Source: Actinophytocola oryzae (GTDB taxonomy: Bacteria; Actinomycetota; Actinomycetes; Mycobacteriales; Pseudonocardiaceae). Taken from it: 64,000 bases of DNA. Below the pieces are notes generated by a model. That model did no database searches. It worked only from the letters and a program-made list of their open reading frames with translations, and was not told the DNA's origin. This document shows, piece by piece, positions 29,997 through 37,977 of the stretch. Within the stretch, counting starts at the first letter, position 1, and every line of letters begins with the position of its first letter. The position numbers were made by a program, and so were the translations under genes. The stretch covers positions 248,001-312,000 of the forward strand of contig NZ_SOCP01000007.1 of assembly GCF_004364325.1 (NCBI RefSeq), given 5' to 3'.

Positions 29997-31015
29997 ACGC
30001 GCCGCTCGCCGGTATCCGCGTCATCGAGGTCGGCACGATGCTCGCCGGCCCGTACGCGACGATGATGCTCGCCGACCTCGGCGCGGAGGTCACCAAGGTC
30101 GAGCCGCCGGGCGGGGACATCTCGCGCCGGGTGGGCGACTCCTACTTCGCGAGCCTCAACCGGTGCAAGCGCAGCGTGTGCCTCGACCTGACCACCGCGC
30201 AGGGCAGGCGACGGCTCGGCGAGCTGGTCGAGGACGCGCACGCGCTGCTGGTGAACCTGAAACCGTCGGCCATCCGCCGCCTCGGCCTCACCTACGAGGA
30301 CCTGCGGCACAGCAACGAGCGCATCGTGTGCGTCGCGCTCACCGGCTACGGCCTCGACGGGGGCGACGAGCCCGCGTTCGACTACGTGGTCCAGGCCGCC
30401 ACCGGCGTCGCCGCCCTGACCGGTGACCCGGACGGCCCGCCGACCCTGCCCGGGTACTCCTCCGCGGACAACTCGACCGGCCTCACCGCCGCGCTCGGGC
30501 TGCTGGCCCTGCTCGTGTCCGGCCGGGGCGGGCAGGTCGACGTGTGCCTGCGTGACGTCATGCTCTCCCAGCTCAACTACCGCGCGTCCGCCTACCTCAA
30601 CGACGGCGTGGCACCGCGGCGGCACGCGTTCGGCGCGCACTCCTACTACGTGCCCGCGCAGCTGTTCCCGACCGCCGACGGCTACCTGGCCCTGTTCGTC
30701 ACCCACGACGGCTTCTGGCGTTCCTTCGCCGCCGAGGCGGGAGTCGACGGCTTCGCGACGATGGCCGCCCGCGTCGCACACCGCGACGAGGTGCTGGCCG
30801 CCGTGACCACGGCGCTGGCCGCGGACACGGCCACGGGCTGGGAGGCGAGGCTACGCCCGCTCGGCGTGCCCGCCGCCGCCGTGCGCACGCTGCCGGAGGC
30901 ACTGGCCGAGGCCCCGCACATGCTCGTACGAGCAGGAGACTTCACGCTGGTGGGCAGCCCAATCCGGCTCACAGGCCACACCCCGACCTACACCCCACCC
31001 CCACCCCCGCACTGA
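29993..31015 (+). CDS. CoA-transferase family III (CaiB/BaiF)
   Basis: A 340-residue family III CoA-transferase: GIRVIEVGTMLAGPYATMMLADLGAEVTKVEPPGGD at the start, LVNLKPSAIRRLGLTYEDL, and AFDYVVQAATGVAALTG carrying the catalytic Asp. GTG start overlaps the LLM gene stop (GTGA). It moves CoA between acyl groups to activate a carboxylic acid. The shorter C-terminus ends in a proline-rich tail (TYTPPPPPH) directly against the 30-bp repeat array, and the first five bases of the array are its last codons. Confidence 0.88.
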   Translation: MNAPLAGIRVIEVGTMLAGPYATMMLADLGAEVTKVEPPGGDISRRVGDSYFASLNRCKRSVCLDLTTAQGRRRLGELVEDAHALLVNLKPSAIRRLGLTYEDLRHSNERIVCVALTGYGLDGGDEPAFDYVVQAATGVAALTGDPDGPPTLPGYSSADNSTGLTAALGLLALLVSGRGGQVDVCLRDVMLSQLNYRASAYLNDGVAPRRHAFGAHSYYVPAQLFPTADGYLALFVTHDGFWRSFAAEAGVDGFATMAARVAHRDEVLAAVTTALAADTATGWEARLRPLGVPAAAVRTLPEALAEAPHMLVRAGDFTLVGSPIRLTGHTPTYTPPPPPH

Positions 31016-31152
31016 AGGACGCCTTCGTAACGCTGGCCGTACTGAAGGACGCCTTCGTAACGCCGGGCGCACTGATGGGAGCCTTCGTAACGTCGGCTGC
31101 ACCGAAGGGACCCTTCGTAACGCTGGGCGCACCGAAGGCGTCCTTCAGTACC
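31011..31152. repeat. 30-bp tandem repeat array with terminal inverted copy
   Basis: Four 30-base units begin at 31011, 31041, 31071 and 31101, each starting ACTGAAGGACGCCTTCG or a variant and followed by TAACGC and a short GC-rich tail. A fifth, inverted, copy (CGAAGGCGTCCTTCAGT, 31133-31149) closes the array and is the exact complement of the first core, so the whole can fold as a long hairpin. It sits between convergent genes and could terminate both. Units 3 and 4 carry substitutions. There are no variable spacers. Confidence 0.9.
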
Positions 31153-31153
31153 G

Positions 31154-32149
31154 TCATTCGTAGACCACCGTCACCGACGGGGTCTCCGGCACGCCCTGGC
31201 AGGTCAGGACGTACCCCTCCTCGACCTCCTCGTCGGTGAGCGCGTCGTTCACCCGCATCACCGCCCTGCCCTCCGTGAGCCTGGCCATGCACGTGGCGCA
31301 GTTGCCCGCCTCGCAGTTGAACGGCGGGTACAGCCCGGCGCGCCGCGCGCTCTCCAGCAGCGTCTCGTCCTCGCGCCTGGGCACCGTCGCGGTCCGCCCG
31401 CCGAGGTGGATCGTCACGGTCCCCGCCACCGGCGCGGCAGGCGCGGCGGCGCGCCGGGGCGGCCCGCCGCCGAACCGCTCGCCGAACACCTGGCCGGGGC
31501 CGGGCACCGAGGACTCCACGAGCGCCATGAACGGCTCCGGGCCGCAGACGTAGGCGTCCCCGTCCGTGTCGGCGCCGACGAACGCGCGGATCGCGTCGGC
31601 GTCGAGGAAGCCGCGCTCGTCGTCGAGGTGGCGGGTCACCGTCAGCCGGTCCGGGTAGCGCTCGACCAGCTCGGCCAGCACGGCGTCGAAGATCACCGAC
31701 GACCGGTCCCGGTCGGCGCACAGCAGCCGCACCCGGCGGTCGGTGGCGGCGAGCGCGCTCTTGGCCAGCGACAGGACCGGGGTGATCCCGCTGCCGCCGC
31801 TGAAACCGAGCAGCGGCACCTCCGCCGGGCGCAGGCAGAACCGGCCCGTCGGCACGGTCATCTCCAGCTCGTCGCCCTCGGACACGTTGTCGTGCAGCCA
31901 GTTCGACACCGCGCCGCCCGGTACCCGCTTGACCGTGGTCATCAGCTCGTCGTCGGTCTCTGGTGCGCTGGACATGGAGTAGGACCGCAGCAGGTCCGTG
32001 TCGTGCACCCGCACGCGGAAGGTGCAGAACTGCCCGGCGCGGTAGGGGAGCGGCCCGTCCTCCGGCGCCAGCACGAACGTGCGCGCGTCGGCGCTCTCCT
32101 TGACGATCCGCGTCACCCTCGCGCGCCGGAACAACGGGGGTCTCGCCAT
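31154..32149 (-). CDS. Ferredoxin:NAD(P)H oxidoreductase with C-terminal 2Fe-2S domain (KshB/PaaE-like)
   Basis: A 331-residue electron-transfer flavoprotein. FAD site RSYSMSS (residues about 70-76), NAD(P) site LGFSGGSGITPVLSLA, and a C-terminal plant-type 2Fe-2S cluster with CEAGNCATC and a fourth Cys in LTCQG. This layout is that of KshB (3-ketosteroid 9-alpha-hydroxylase reductase), HsaE and PaaE. Start MARPPLFRR is chosen because upstream codons fall in the operator. It should pass electrons from NAD(P)H to an oxygenase not found in the window, or to the P450 system at 62,650. Divergent from an acyl-CoA ligase gene across a perfect operator. Confidence 0.9.
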   Translation of the reverse strand: MARPPLFRRARVTRIVKESADARTFVLAPEDGPLPYRAGQFCTFRVRVHDTDLLRSYSMSSAPETDDELMTTVKRVPGGAVSNWLHDNVSEGDELEMTVPTGRFCLRPAEVPLLGFSGGSGITPVLSLAKSALAATDRRVRLLCADRDRSSVIFDAVLAELVERYPDRLTVTRHLDDERGFLDADAIRAFVGADTDGDAYVCGPEPFMALVESSVPGPGQVFGERFGGGPPRRAAAPAAPVAGTVTIHLGGRTATVPRREDETLLESARRAGLYPPFNCEAGNCATCMARLTEGRAVMRVNDALTDEEVEEGYVLTCQGVPETPSVTVVYE

Positions 32150-32184
32150 GAACGTCTCCTCCTGGTATGAAGGTTCTATCCAGA

Positions 32185-32201
32185 TGAGAATACTATTCTC
32201 A
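32185..32201. promoter_or_regulatory. Catabolic-locus operator, perfect palindrome (site A)
   Basis: TGAGAAT-act-ATTCTCA, a perfect 7-3-7 inverted repeat between the divergent reductase (start 32149) and acyl-CoA ligase (start 32224). A further half-site, ATTCTC, lies at 32215-32220. The centre, with TACTAT, could hold a -10 element for the plus-strand gene. Confidence 0.85.
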
Positions 32202-32223
32202 CACGCGAGACGGGATTCTCCCA

Positions 32224-33627
32224 ATGACGGAGCGCGTGGCACTCGCCTTCGAGGAGCGGGAGTACCCGCTGTCGCTGCTCGACGCGCTGGCGGGCGGGTT
32301 GGCGGCGACGCTCGCGCGCAGAGGGGTGCGTGCGGGACAGCGCGTCGCGCTGATGTCCTCCAACCGGCCGGAGTTCGTGGTGGCGGTGCGGGCGATCTGG
32401 CGGCTGGGTGCCGCGGTCGTGGTGCTGAGCCCGGCGTGGCGCACGGCCGAGGTCGACCACGCGCTGGCGGTCACCGGGCCCGCGCACGCCGTCGGCGACC
32501 ACGAGGTGCTGGCCGCCGCGCTGCCGATGCTGCACCTCGACGAGCCGATCACCCCGGCCGATCACCCCGCGCCGGTGCCGGACCCGGCCGCCGACGCGGT
32601 GATGGTGTTCAGCTCCGGCACGACCGGGATGCCCAAGGCGGTCCGGCACACCCACGCCTCGTTCGGCGCGGCCGTGCGGCACTGGCGGGACGCCCTCGCG
32701 CTCACCGCGGCGGACCGCGTGCAGGTCACCACGCCGCCCTCGCACATCCTGGGGCTGCTCAACATCGTCACGGCCCTGGAGACCGGCGCCTGGCTGCGGC
32801 TGCACCGCCGGTTCGACCTCGACCGGATGCTGCACCACGTCGAGCTGGACCGGATCACCGTGGAGATGGCGGTCGCGCCGATCGCGCTCGCGCTGGCGTC
32901 GCACCCGAAGCTCGAGACCTACGACCTGTCCTCGCTGCGCTACATCATGTGGGGCGCGACGCCGGTGACGGCGAGCGTCGCCGAGACCGTCACGCGCCGG
33001 ACCGGGGTCGGCTGGGTGCCGGCCTACGGCGCCAGCGAACTGCCCGTGATCACGTGCAACCCCCTCGACGGCGCCCGCCTCGACAGCGCGGGCCGGGCAG
33101 TCCCCGGGGTGACCCTGCGCGTGGTGTCCCTGGCGACCGGCGAACCGGTCGCCCCCGGTGAGCCGGGCGAGATCCAGGCACGCGCGGAGTCGCTCATGGC
33201 GGGCTACCTGCCCGCGGACGCGACGGCGGAGGCGTTCCACGACGGCTGGTACCGGACCGGTGACGTCGGCACGATCGACGCGGACGGCTGGCTGCGGCTC
33301 ACCGACCGGTCCAAGGAGATGATCAAGGTGCGCGGGTTCCAGGTCGCGCCCGCCGAGGTCGAGGCCGTCCTGCACGGCCACCCGTCCGTCGTGGACTGCG
33401 CGGTGTTCGGCGTGCCGGACGACGCGGACGGGGAGGCGGTCGTCGCGGCGGTCACCACGTCCGGACCGGTCGCCGCGGCGGACCTCGTCGCGCTGGTCGG
33501 TGCGCGGCTCGCCTCCTACAAGCGGCCGCACGAGGTGGTGTTCGTGCCGGAGATCCCGCGCCTGCCGTCGGGCAAGGTGCTGCGCCGAGTACTCAGGGAG
33601 CGCCATGGACGCACGGCTGACCGGTGA
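32224..33627 (+). CDS. Acyl-CoA synthetase (AMP-forming)
   Basis: A 467-residue ANL-superfamily ligase: MVFSSGTTGMPKAVRHTH (P-loop A3), ITVEMAVAPIALALA, VPAYGASELP (A5), GWYRTGDVGTIDADGWLRLTDRSKEMIKVRGFQVAP (A7-A8) and catalytic Lys in LPSGKVLRRVLR. Shorter at the N-terminus than typical FadD proteins. It activates a carboxylic acid as acyl-adenylate and then CoA thioester. First gene of a five-gene plus-strand operon behind operator site A; the stop overlaps the following dehydrogenase. Confidence 0.9.
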   Translation: MTERVALAFEEREYPLSLLDALAGGLAATLARRGVRAGQRVALMSSNRPEFVVAVRAIWRLGAAVVVLSPAWRTAEVDHALAVTGPAHAVGDHEVLAAALPMLHLDEPITPADHPAPVPDPAADAVMVFSSGTTGMPKAVRHTHASFGAAVRHWRDALALTAADRVQVTTPPSHILGLLNIVTALETGAWLRLHRRFDLDRMLHHVELDRITVEMAVAPIALALASHPKLETYDLSSLRYIMWGATPVTASVAETVTRRTGVGWVPAYGASELPVITCNPLDGARLDSAGRAVPGVTLRVVSLATGEPVAPGEPGEIQARAESLMAGYLPADATAEAFHDGWYRTGDVGTIDADGWLRLTDRSKEMIKVRGFQVAPAEVEAVLHGHPSVVDCAVFGVPDDADGEAVVAAVTTSGPVAAADLVALVGARLASYKRPHEVVFVPEIPRLPSGKVLRRVLRERHGRTADR

Positions 33628-34498
33628 GCAGCGCCAGCTGCGGGACGCGGCGGCCAGGCTGGCCGACGACCTCGGGCCGGGCTCGGTCGCGGACCTGTCC
33701 GACGTGGACAGGATCGCGCGGCTGGAGAAGGCGGTCGACGCCACCGGGTGGCGGTCCCTGCGCTCCGACGGCGCGTCGGGAGTGGAGGTGGCGCTGGTCG
33801 CCGAGGAGTTCGCCCGCGGGCTCGTCGACGTGCCCTTCCTCGGCCCGGTGCTGGCCGACGACCTCGGCGGCCACGTGGGCCCCGCGACCGTCGCGGTCGA
33901 CGGGGTGGCGATCGACGCCCGCGGCGCGCGGCGGGTCCTCGTGCGGGTGGGCACGCGGGTGGTCGCCCGCACGGTCGGTGAGCCGGTCGCCTCGGCCGAC
34001 CTCACCAGGACGAACGCCCGGCCGGCAGGCAGCCCCGAGCCCCTCGGTGAGCTGGACCCGCAACGGGCGCGGCGGTGGCGGGCTCTGGCATTGGTCGTCG
34101 CGTGCGCGGAGATGGTCGGCGCGGCGCGGGGTGCGCACGCGCTCGCCTGCGACTACGCGAAGGTGCGTGAGCAGTACGGCCGCACCATCGGCTCCTACCA
34201 GGCCGTGGCGCACCTGCTCGCCGAAGGGCTCGCGCTGGTCGAGGGGTCGGTGAGCGTGCTGCGGCACGCAGCGTGGGCCGTGGACGAGCTGAGTCCCGCG
34301 CAGGCGGTGCAGGCCGCCCGGGTCGCGGTCCTGTACACGGCACGCGCGGCGAGGACCGTGTGCGAGACGGGTGTTCAGGTGCACGGCGGCATCGGCAACA
34401 CGTGGGACTGCCTCGCCCACGTGTACCTGCGGAAGGTCCTCGCCGACACGCGCCTGTTCCCGGTCACCCTCCAGGAGGTCCACAGTGGACTATCGTGA
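33605..34498 (+). CDS. Acyl-CoA dehydrogenase, short subunit
   Basis: A 297-residue member of the acyl-CoA dehydrogenase family with a reduced middle beta-domain. The C-terminal helical bundle is intact (REQYGRTIGSYQAVAHLLAEGL; CETGVQVHGGIGNTWDCLAHVYLRKVLAD). Start MDARLTGEQ at 33605 lies inside the ligase gene end. It directly precedes, and overlaps by 14 bases, a full-length dehydrogenase, the arrangement of heteromeric (alpha2beta2) dehydrogenases of actinobacterial steroid side-chain degradation. Confidence 0.85.
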   Translation: MDARLTGEQRQLRDAAARLADDLGPGSVADLSDVDRIARLEKAVDATGWRSLRSDGASGVEVALVAEEFARGLVDVPFLGPVLADDLGGHVGPATVAVDGVAIDARGARRVLVRVGTRVVARTVGEPVASADLTRTNARPAGSPEPLGELDPQRARRWRALALVVACAEMVGAARGAHALACDYAKVREQYGRTIGSYQAVAHLLAEGLALVEGSVSVLRHAAWAVDELSPAQAVQAARVAVLYTARAARTVCETGVQVHGGIGNTWDCLAHVYLRKVLADTRLFPVTLQEVHSGLS

Positions 34499-35564
34499 CT
34501 CGGTCGGGGAGGCCGCGTTCCGGGACCGGCTGCGTGCCTGGCTCGCCGAGCACGCCGGGCAGTTCCCGACCTCCGGTGACGACTACTGGGCGCGGCAGCC
34601 CGACTGGCACCGGGCTTTGCACGCGGCCGGGTTCTTCGGGCTGTCCTGGCCCCGCGAGTACGGCGGCCACGCGCTGCCACCGGTCTACGACGTGATCCTC
34701 GACGAGGAGCTGGCGCGCGCGGGCGCACCGCCGCGCCCTAGCCTCGGCTACCTCGTGCAGGGGCTCGGCAGGCACGGCGGCGAGGAGCTGCGGCGGCGCT
34801 TCCTGCCCGGCATGATCGACGGCACGCAACGGTGGTGCCAGGGGTTCAGCGAGCCGGGCGCCGGGTCGGACCTGGCCTCGCTCACCACCACCGCCACCCG
34901 GCACGGCGAGGAGTGGGTCGTGCACGGCCACAAGGTGTGGACGAGCTACTCCGACGTCGCCGACTGGTGCCTGCTGCTCGCCCGCACGGACCCGACCGCG
35001 CCGCGCCACCGCGGCCTGTCGGCGTTCGTGGTCTCCATGCACCAGCCGGGGGTGACGCAGCGTCCACTGCGGATGATCAACGGCGTGACCCGCGAGTTCG
35101 GCCAGGTCACCTTCGACGGCGCGACGGTCCCCGCGGACCACCTGGTCGGCGCGCCCGGGGAGGGCTGGGCGCTGGCGATGACCGTGGTCGGGCACGAACG
35201 GGAACCGGCCGAGCTGGGTTTCTCCGCCCGGTACGGGAAACTCGTGCGCACCCTGCTGGGCCGGGTCGACGGTGAGCCGCCGCCGGAGCTGACGTGGGCG
35301 GCGGTCGAGACGGAGATGCTGCGCCTGCACGTGCGCAGGCGGCTCTCGGAGCGGCTCGACGGTGTGGTGCACGGACCGGACGGTTCGCTGGACAAGCTGC
35401 TGATGACGTGGGTCGAACAGTCCGTCGGGCACGCGGCGCTCGCGGTCGGCGGGGCGGAGTCGCTCGACGCCTACCTCTACAGCCGAGCGCAGAGCGTCAT
35501 GGGTGGCACCTCGCAGGTGCAGAAGAACATCATCGCCGCGCGCATCCTGGGATTGGGGAGCTGA
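34485..35564 (+). CDS. Acyl-CoA dehydrogenase, long subunit
   Basis: A 359-residue flavoenzyme: CQGFSEPGAGSDLASLTTTATRHG (FAD/substrate motif), HKVWTSYSDVADWCLLLART, and the C-terminus VMGGTSQVQKNIIAARILGL. The position of the MCAD catalytic Glu376 is Gly, as in IVD-type and steroid-pathway enzymes that use a glutamate elsewhere. GTG start 34485 has AGGAGG at 34473-34478. Forms a likely heteromer with the preceding short subunit; introduces a 2,3-double bond into an acyl-CoA. Confidence 0.9.
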   Translation: MDYRDSVGEAAFRDRLRAWLAEHAGQFPTSGDDYWARQPDWHRALHAAGFFGLSWPREYGGHALPPVYDVILDEELARAGAPPRPSLGYLVQGLGRHGGEELRRRFLPGMIDGTQRWCQGFSEPGAGSDLASLTTTATRHGEEWVVHGHKVWTSYSDVADWCLLLARTDPTAPRHRGLSAFVVSMHQPGVTQRPLRMINGVTREFGQVTFDGATVPADHLVGAPGEGWALAMTVVGHEREPAELGFSARYGKLVRTLLGRVDGEPPPELTWAAVETEMLRLHVRRRLSERLDGVVHGPDGSLDKLLMTWVEQSVGHAALAVGGAESLDAYLYSRAQSVMGGTSQVQKNIIAARILGLGS

Positions 35565-35565
35565 C

Positions 35566-36330
35566 GTGTACGACATGCCCGACGAGGTCGAGGTGCGTGC
35601 CGACGGTCCGCTGAGGATCATCACGCTGAACCGGCCGGACGCGCTGAACGCCATGAACGACGTCCTGCACACCGCGCTGGCACGCCTGTGGCCCCGGCTG
35701 GGCGAGGACCGCGAGGTGCGTGCCGCGGTGCTCACCGGCCGCGGCAGGGCCTTCTCGGCGGGTGGTGACTTCGCCTACCTCGACGAGCTGCGCCGCGACG
35801 CCGACCTCCGCGCGGCGACGATCGCGCACGGCCGCGACATCGTCCTCGGCATGGCCCGGTGCCGGGTCCCGGTGGTCGCCGCGGTGAACGGCCCGGCGGT
35901 CGGGCTGGGCGCCAGCCTGGTCGCGCTCTGCGACATCGTCTACCTCGCGGAGACGGCCTACCTCGCCGACCCGCACGTCCAGGTCGGCCTCGTCGCGGCC
36001 GACGGCGGGCCGCTGACGTGGCCGCTGCACACGAGTCTGCTGCTGGCCAAGGAGTACGCGCTGACCGGTGCCAGGATCCCGGCGTCGCGTGCCGCGGAGC
36101 TGGGGCTCGCCAACCACGTCGTCGCCGACCCGCTGGCCGAGGCGCTGGCCTGCGCGAAGCGGATCGCCGGGCTGCCGAGGCAGGCGGTGGAGAGCACCAA
36201 GCGGCTGCTGAACCTGCACCTCGAACGAGCCGTGCTCGCGACACTGGACTTCGCGACCACGGCGGAGGACCAGTCGTTCCGCACCGACGACTTCGCGCGC
36301 ACGATCGCCGGCCTCACAGCGAAGGACTGA
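35566..36330 (+). CDS. Enoyl-CoA hydratase/isomerase
   Basis: A 254-residue crotonase: TLNRPDALNAMND, oxyanion-hole segments FSAGGDFAYL and GPAVGLGASLVALCDIVYLAE. In the segment VGLVAADGGPLTWPL the usual second catalytic glutamate is replaced, so hydration activity is not certain; it could be an isomerase or a retro-aldol-type member. GTG start one base after the dehydrogenase stop, with TTGGGGAG upstream; ATG 35575 is an alternative. Last gene of the operon, meeting the SDR gene tail to tail with a 17-base overlap. Confidence 0.85.
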   Translation: MYDMPDEVEVRADGPLRIITLNRPDALNAMNDVLHTALARLWPRLGEDREVRAAVLTGRGRAFSAGGDFAYLDELRRDADLRAATIAHGRDIVLGMARCRVPVVAAVNGPAVGLGASLVALCDIVYLAETAYLADPHVQVGLVAADGGPLTWPLHTSLLLAKEYALTGARIPASRAAELGLANHVVADPLAEALACAKRIAGLPRQAVESTKRLLNLHLERAVLATLDFATTAEDQSFRTDDFARTIAGLTAKD

Positions 36331-37075
36331 GGCCCAGGAGCCGCTCCGACCGTTGCACGGTGCCGGTGATGCCGCCCGCGTCCTGACCGGCCAGCAGCAC
36401 CGCCGCCGCGGCCATCGTCTCGGGTGGTTCGACGGCCTCGGGCGGCAGGTCCCCGCCGCCCGAGGCCACCCAGCCCTCGGTGCGCACGACCCGGTTGGGG
36501 CACAGGCAGTTCACCGCGATGTTGGCGCCGCGCAGCTCGGCCGCGAGCCCGAGGTAGAGGCGCTCGACGGCGGCCTTCGAGACCCAGTAGGCGTTGGCGC
36601 CGCGGTCGGTCATGCCGACGCCGGTCGTGGTGACCGCGACCAGCGAACCGCCGCCGCGCGCCCGCACGTGGGGGATGACGGCCCGGGTGACGAGGAAGAC
36701 GCCGGTGAGGTTCACGTCGAGGCACCGCTGCCAGCGGGCGAGCGGGGTGGACTCGACGGGCCCGAGCCAGAGCACCCCGGCGTTGGCGACGAGGACGTCG
36801 ATCCCACCGAACTCGGCGACCGTGGCGGCCACGGCCGCCTCGACCGACTCCTCGGACGTGACGTCACAGGGAACGGCCAGCGCGTCGCCTCCCGCCGCGT
36901 GGATCCGTTCCACGACACCGTGGATGGTGCCAGGCAGCCTGCCACGCGACTCGGACCGCGCGGCGACCGCGACCGCGGCCCCCGCCCCGGCGAGCCCCAC
37001 GGCCACCGCCGCACCGATCCCACGACTGGCCCCCGCGACGAACGCCACCTTCCCGACCAGCGCCCGCCCCCTCAC
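36314..37075 (-). CDS. Short-chain dehydrogenase/reductase
   Basis: A 253-residue SDR with the cofactor motif GASRGIG, NAG (LVANAGVLWLGP), and catalytic Y-x3-K in NAYWVSKAAVERLY; the usual catalytic Ser thirteen residues before the Tyr is Thr. A GTG at 37093 is also in frame but lies inside the repeat element, so GTG 37075 is preferred. It is downstream of a second SDR gene on the same strand and probably co-transcribed from operator site B. Likely oxidises a hydroxyl or reduces a keto group of a pathway intermediate. Confidence 0.83.
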   Translation of the reverse strand: MRGRALVGKVAFVAGASRGIGAAVAVGLAGAGAAVAVAARSESRGRLPGTIHGVVERIHAAGGDALAVPCDVTSEESVEAAVAATVAEFGGIDVLVANAGVLWLGPVESTPLARWQRCLDVNLTGVFLVTRAVIPHVRARGGGSLVAVTTTGVGMTDRGANAYWVSKAAVERLYLGLAAELRGANIAVNCLCPNRVVRTEGWVASGGGDLPPEAVEPPETMAAAAVLLAGQDAGGITGTVQRSERLLGLSPSL

Positions 37076-37091
37076 CGCCCCCGCCCACTGC

Positions 37092-37140
37092 ACTGAAGGA
37101 CGCCTTCGTTACGCCCAGCGCACCGAAGGCGTCCTTCAGT
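37092..37140. repeat. Palindromic repeat element between the two SDR genes
   Basis: ACTGAAGGACGCCTTCG at 37092-37108 and its exact complement CGAAGGCGTCCTTCAGT at 37124-37140, separated by a 15-base spacer of the type TTACGCCCAGCGCAC. One element made of a direct and an inverted core. Confidence 0.9.
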
Positions 37141-37160
37141 ACACCGGTCACGTGCGCCCG

Positions 37161-37922
37161 TCACTTCGGGGGGAAGCGGAGCGCGCCGTCCAGGCGGATG
37201 ACCTCGCCGTTGAGGTAGTCGTTCGCGCAGATGTGCTCCACGAGCGCGGCGTACTCCGGCGGTTGGCCCATGCGCTTCGGGTGCGGGACCTGCGGGCCCC
37301 AGTAGGCCTCCAGCTGCTCGCCGGACTTGCCGTAGGCGGGCGTGAGGAAGGTGCCCGGCGCGATCGTGACCACCCGGATGCCCAGCGGCGACAGGTCCCG
37401 CGCCGCGACGACCGTCATGCTGACCACCCCGCCCTTGGCCGCCGCGTACGGGATCTGGCCGATCTGGCCCTCGTAGGCCGCGATCGACGCGGTGCTCACG
37501 ATGACCCCCCGGCCGCTCCCGGTCGGCTCCTGGCCCGCCATGGTCGCCGCCGCGAGGCGCATGACGTTGAAGACACCGGTCAGGTAGACGTCGATGGTCG
37601 TGCGGAACCCCGCGAGGTCCAGCGGCTCGCCGGTCTTGCCGACCAGCCGGCCGCCACTGGCCGGTCCGCCGTGGGCGTCGACCGACACGCGCAGCGGGGC
37701 GACTGCCGCGGCCTCCGCCATGGCCGCCCTCACGCTGTCCTCCGACGTGGCGTCCGTGCGCACGTACCGGACACCCAGCTCGTCCTCGAGGGCCTTGCCC
37801 TTGTCGTCGGCGAGGTCGGCGACGACGACCTTCGCGCCCGCCGCGTGGAGCCGCCGCACGGTCGCCTCGCCGAGCCCGCCCGCGCCGCCGACCACGATCG
37901 CCGACGTCCCGCTGATGTCCAT
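37161..37922 (-). CDS. SDR, 3-hydroxyacyl-CoA dehydrogenase type 2-like
   Basis: A 253-residue SDR: AIVVGGAGGLGEATVRRLHAAG cofactor motif, Asp-containing VVADLADDKG (NAD preference), catalytic STASIAAYEGQIGQIPYAAAKGG and the C-terminal YLNGEVIRLDGALRFPPK typical of HSD17B10-like enzymes. The NAG motif expected after the fourth strand reads DAHGG, an unusual change. ATG 37922 has AGAGGA upstream. Divergent from an acyl-CoA ligase across operator site B; likely acts on a 3-hydroxyacyl-CoA. Confidence 0.88.
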   Translation of the reverse strand: MDISGTSAIVVGGAGGLGEATVRRLHAAGAKVVVADLADDKGKALEDELGVRYVRTDATSEDSVRAAMAEAAAVAPLRVSVDAHGGPASGGRLVGKTGEPLDLAGFRTTIDVYLTGVFNVMRLAAATMAGQEPTGSGRGVIVSTASIAAYEGQIGQIPYAAAKGGVVSMTVVAARDLSPLGIRVVTIAPGTFLTPAYGKSGEQLEAYWGPQVPHPKRMGQPPEYAALVEHICANDYLNGEVIRLDGALRFPPK

Positions 37923-37960
37923 GGGCGATGTCCTCTCTTGCAATTGGCACTCTTCGTTCG

Positions 37961-37977
37961 AGAGAATAGCATTCTCA
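37961..37977. promoter_or_regulatory. Catabolic-locus operator (site B)
   Basis: AGAGAAT-agc-ATTCTCA, differing from the perfect palindrome only at the first base. Its last base is the A of the ATG of the plus-strand ligase gene, and it lies 39 bases upstream of the SDR start on the other strand. The overlap with the ATG implies a leaderless or very short-leader transcript on the plus strand. Confidence 0.82.

Noticed and set aside
31011-31152. CRISPR-like array of regularly spaced direct repeats
   Set aside because: The 30-base units are contiguous with no variable spacers, the unit itself is palindromic, and no cas genes are present.
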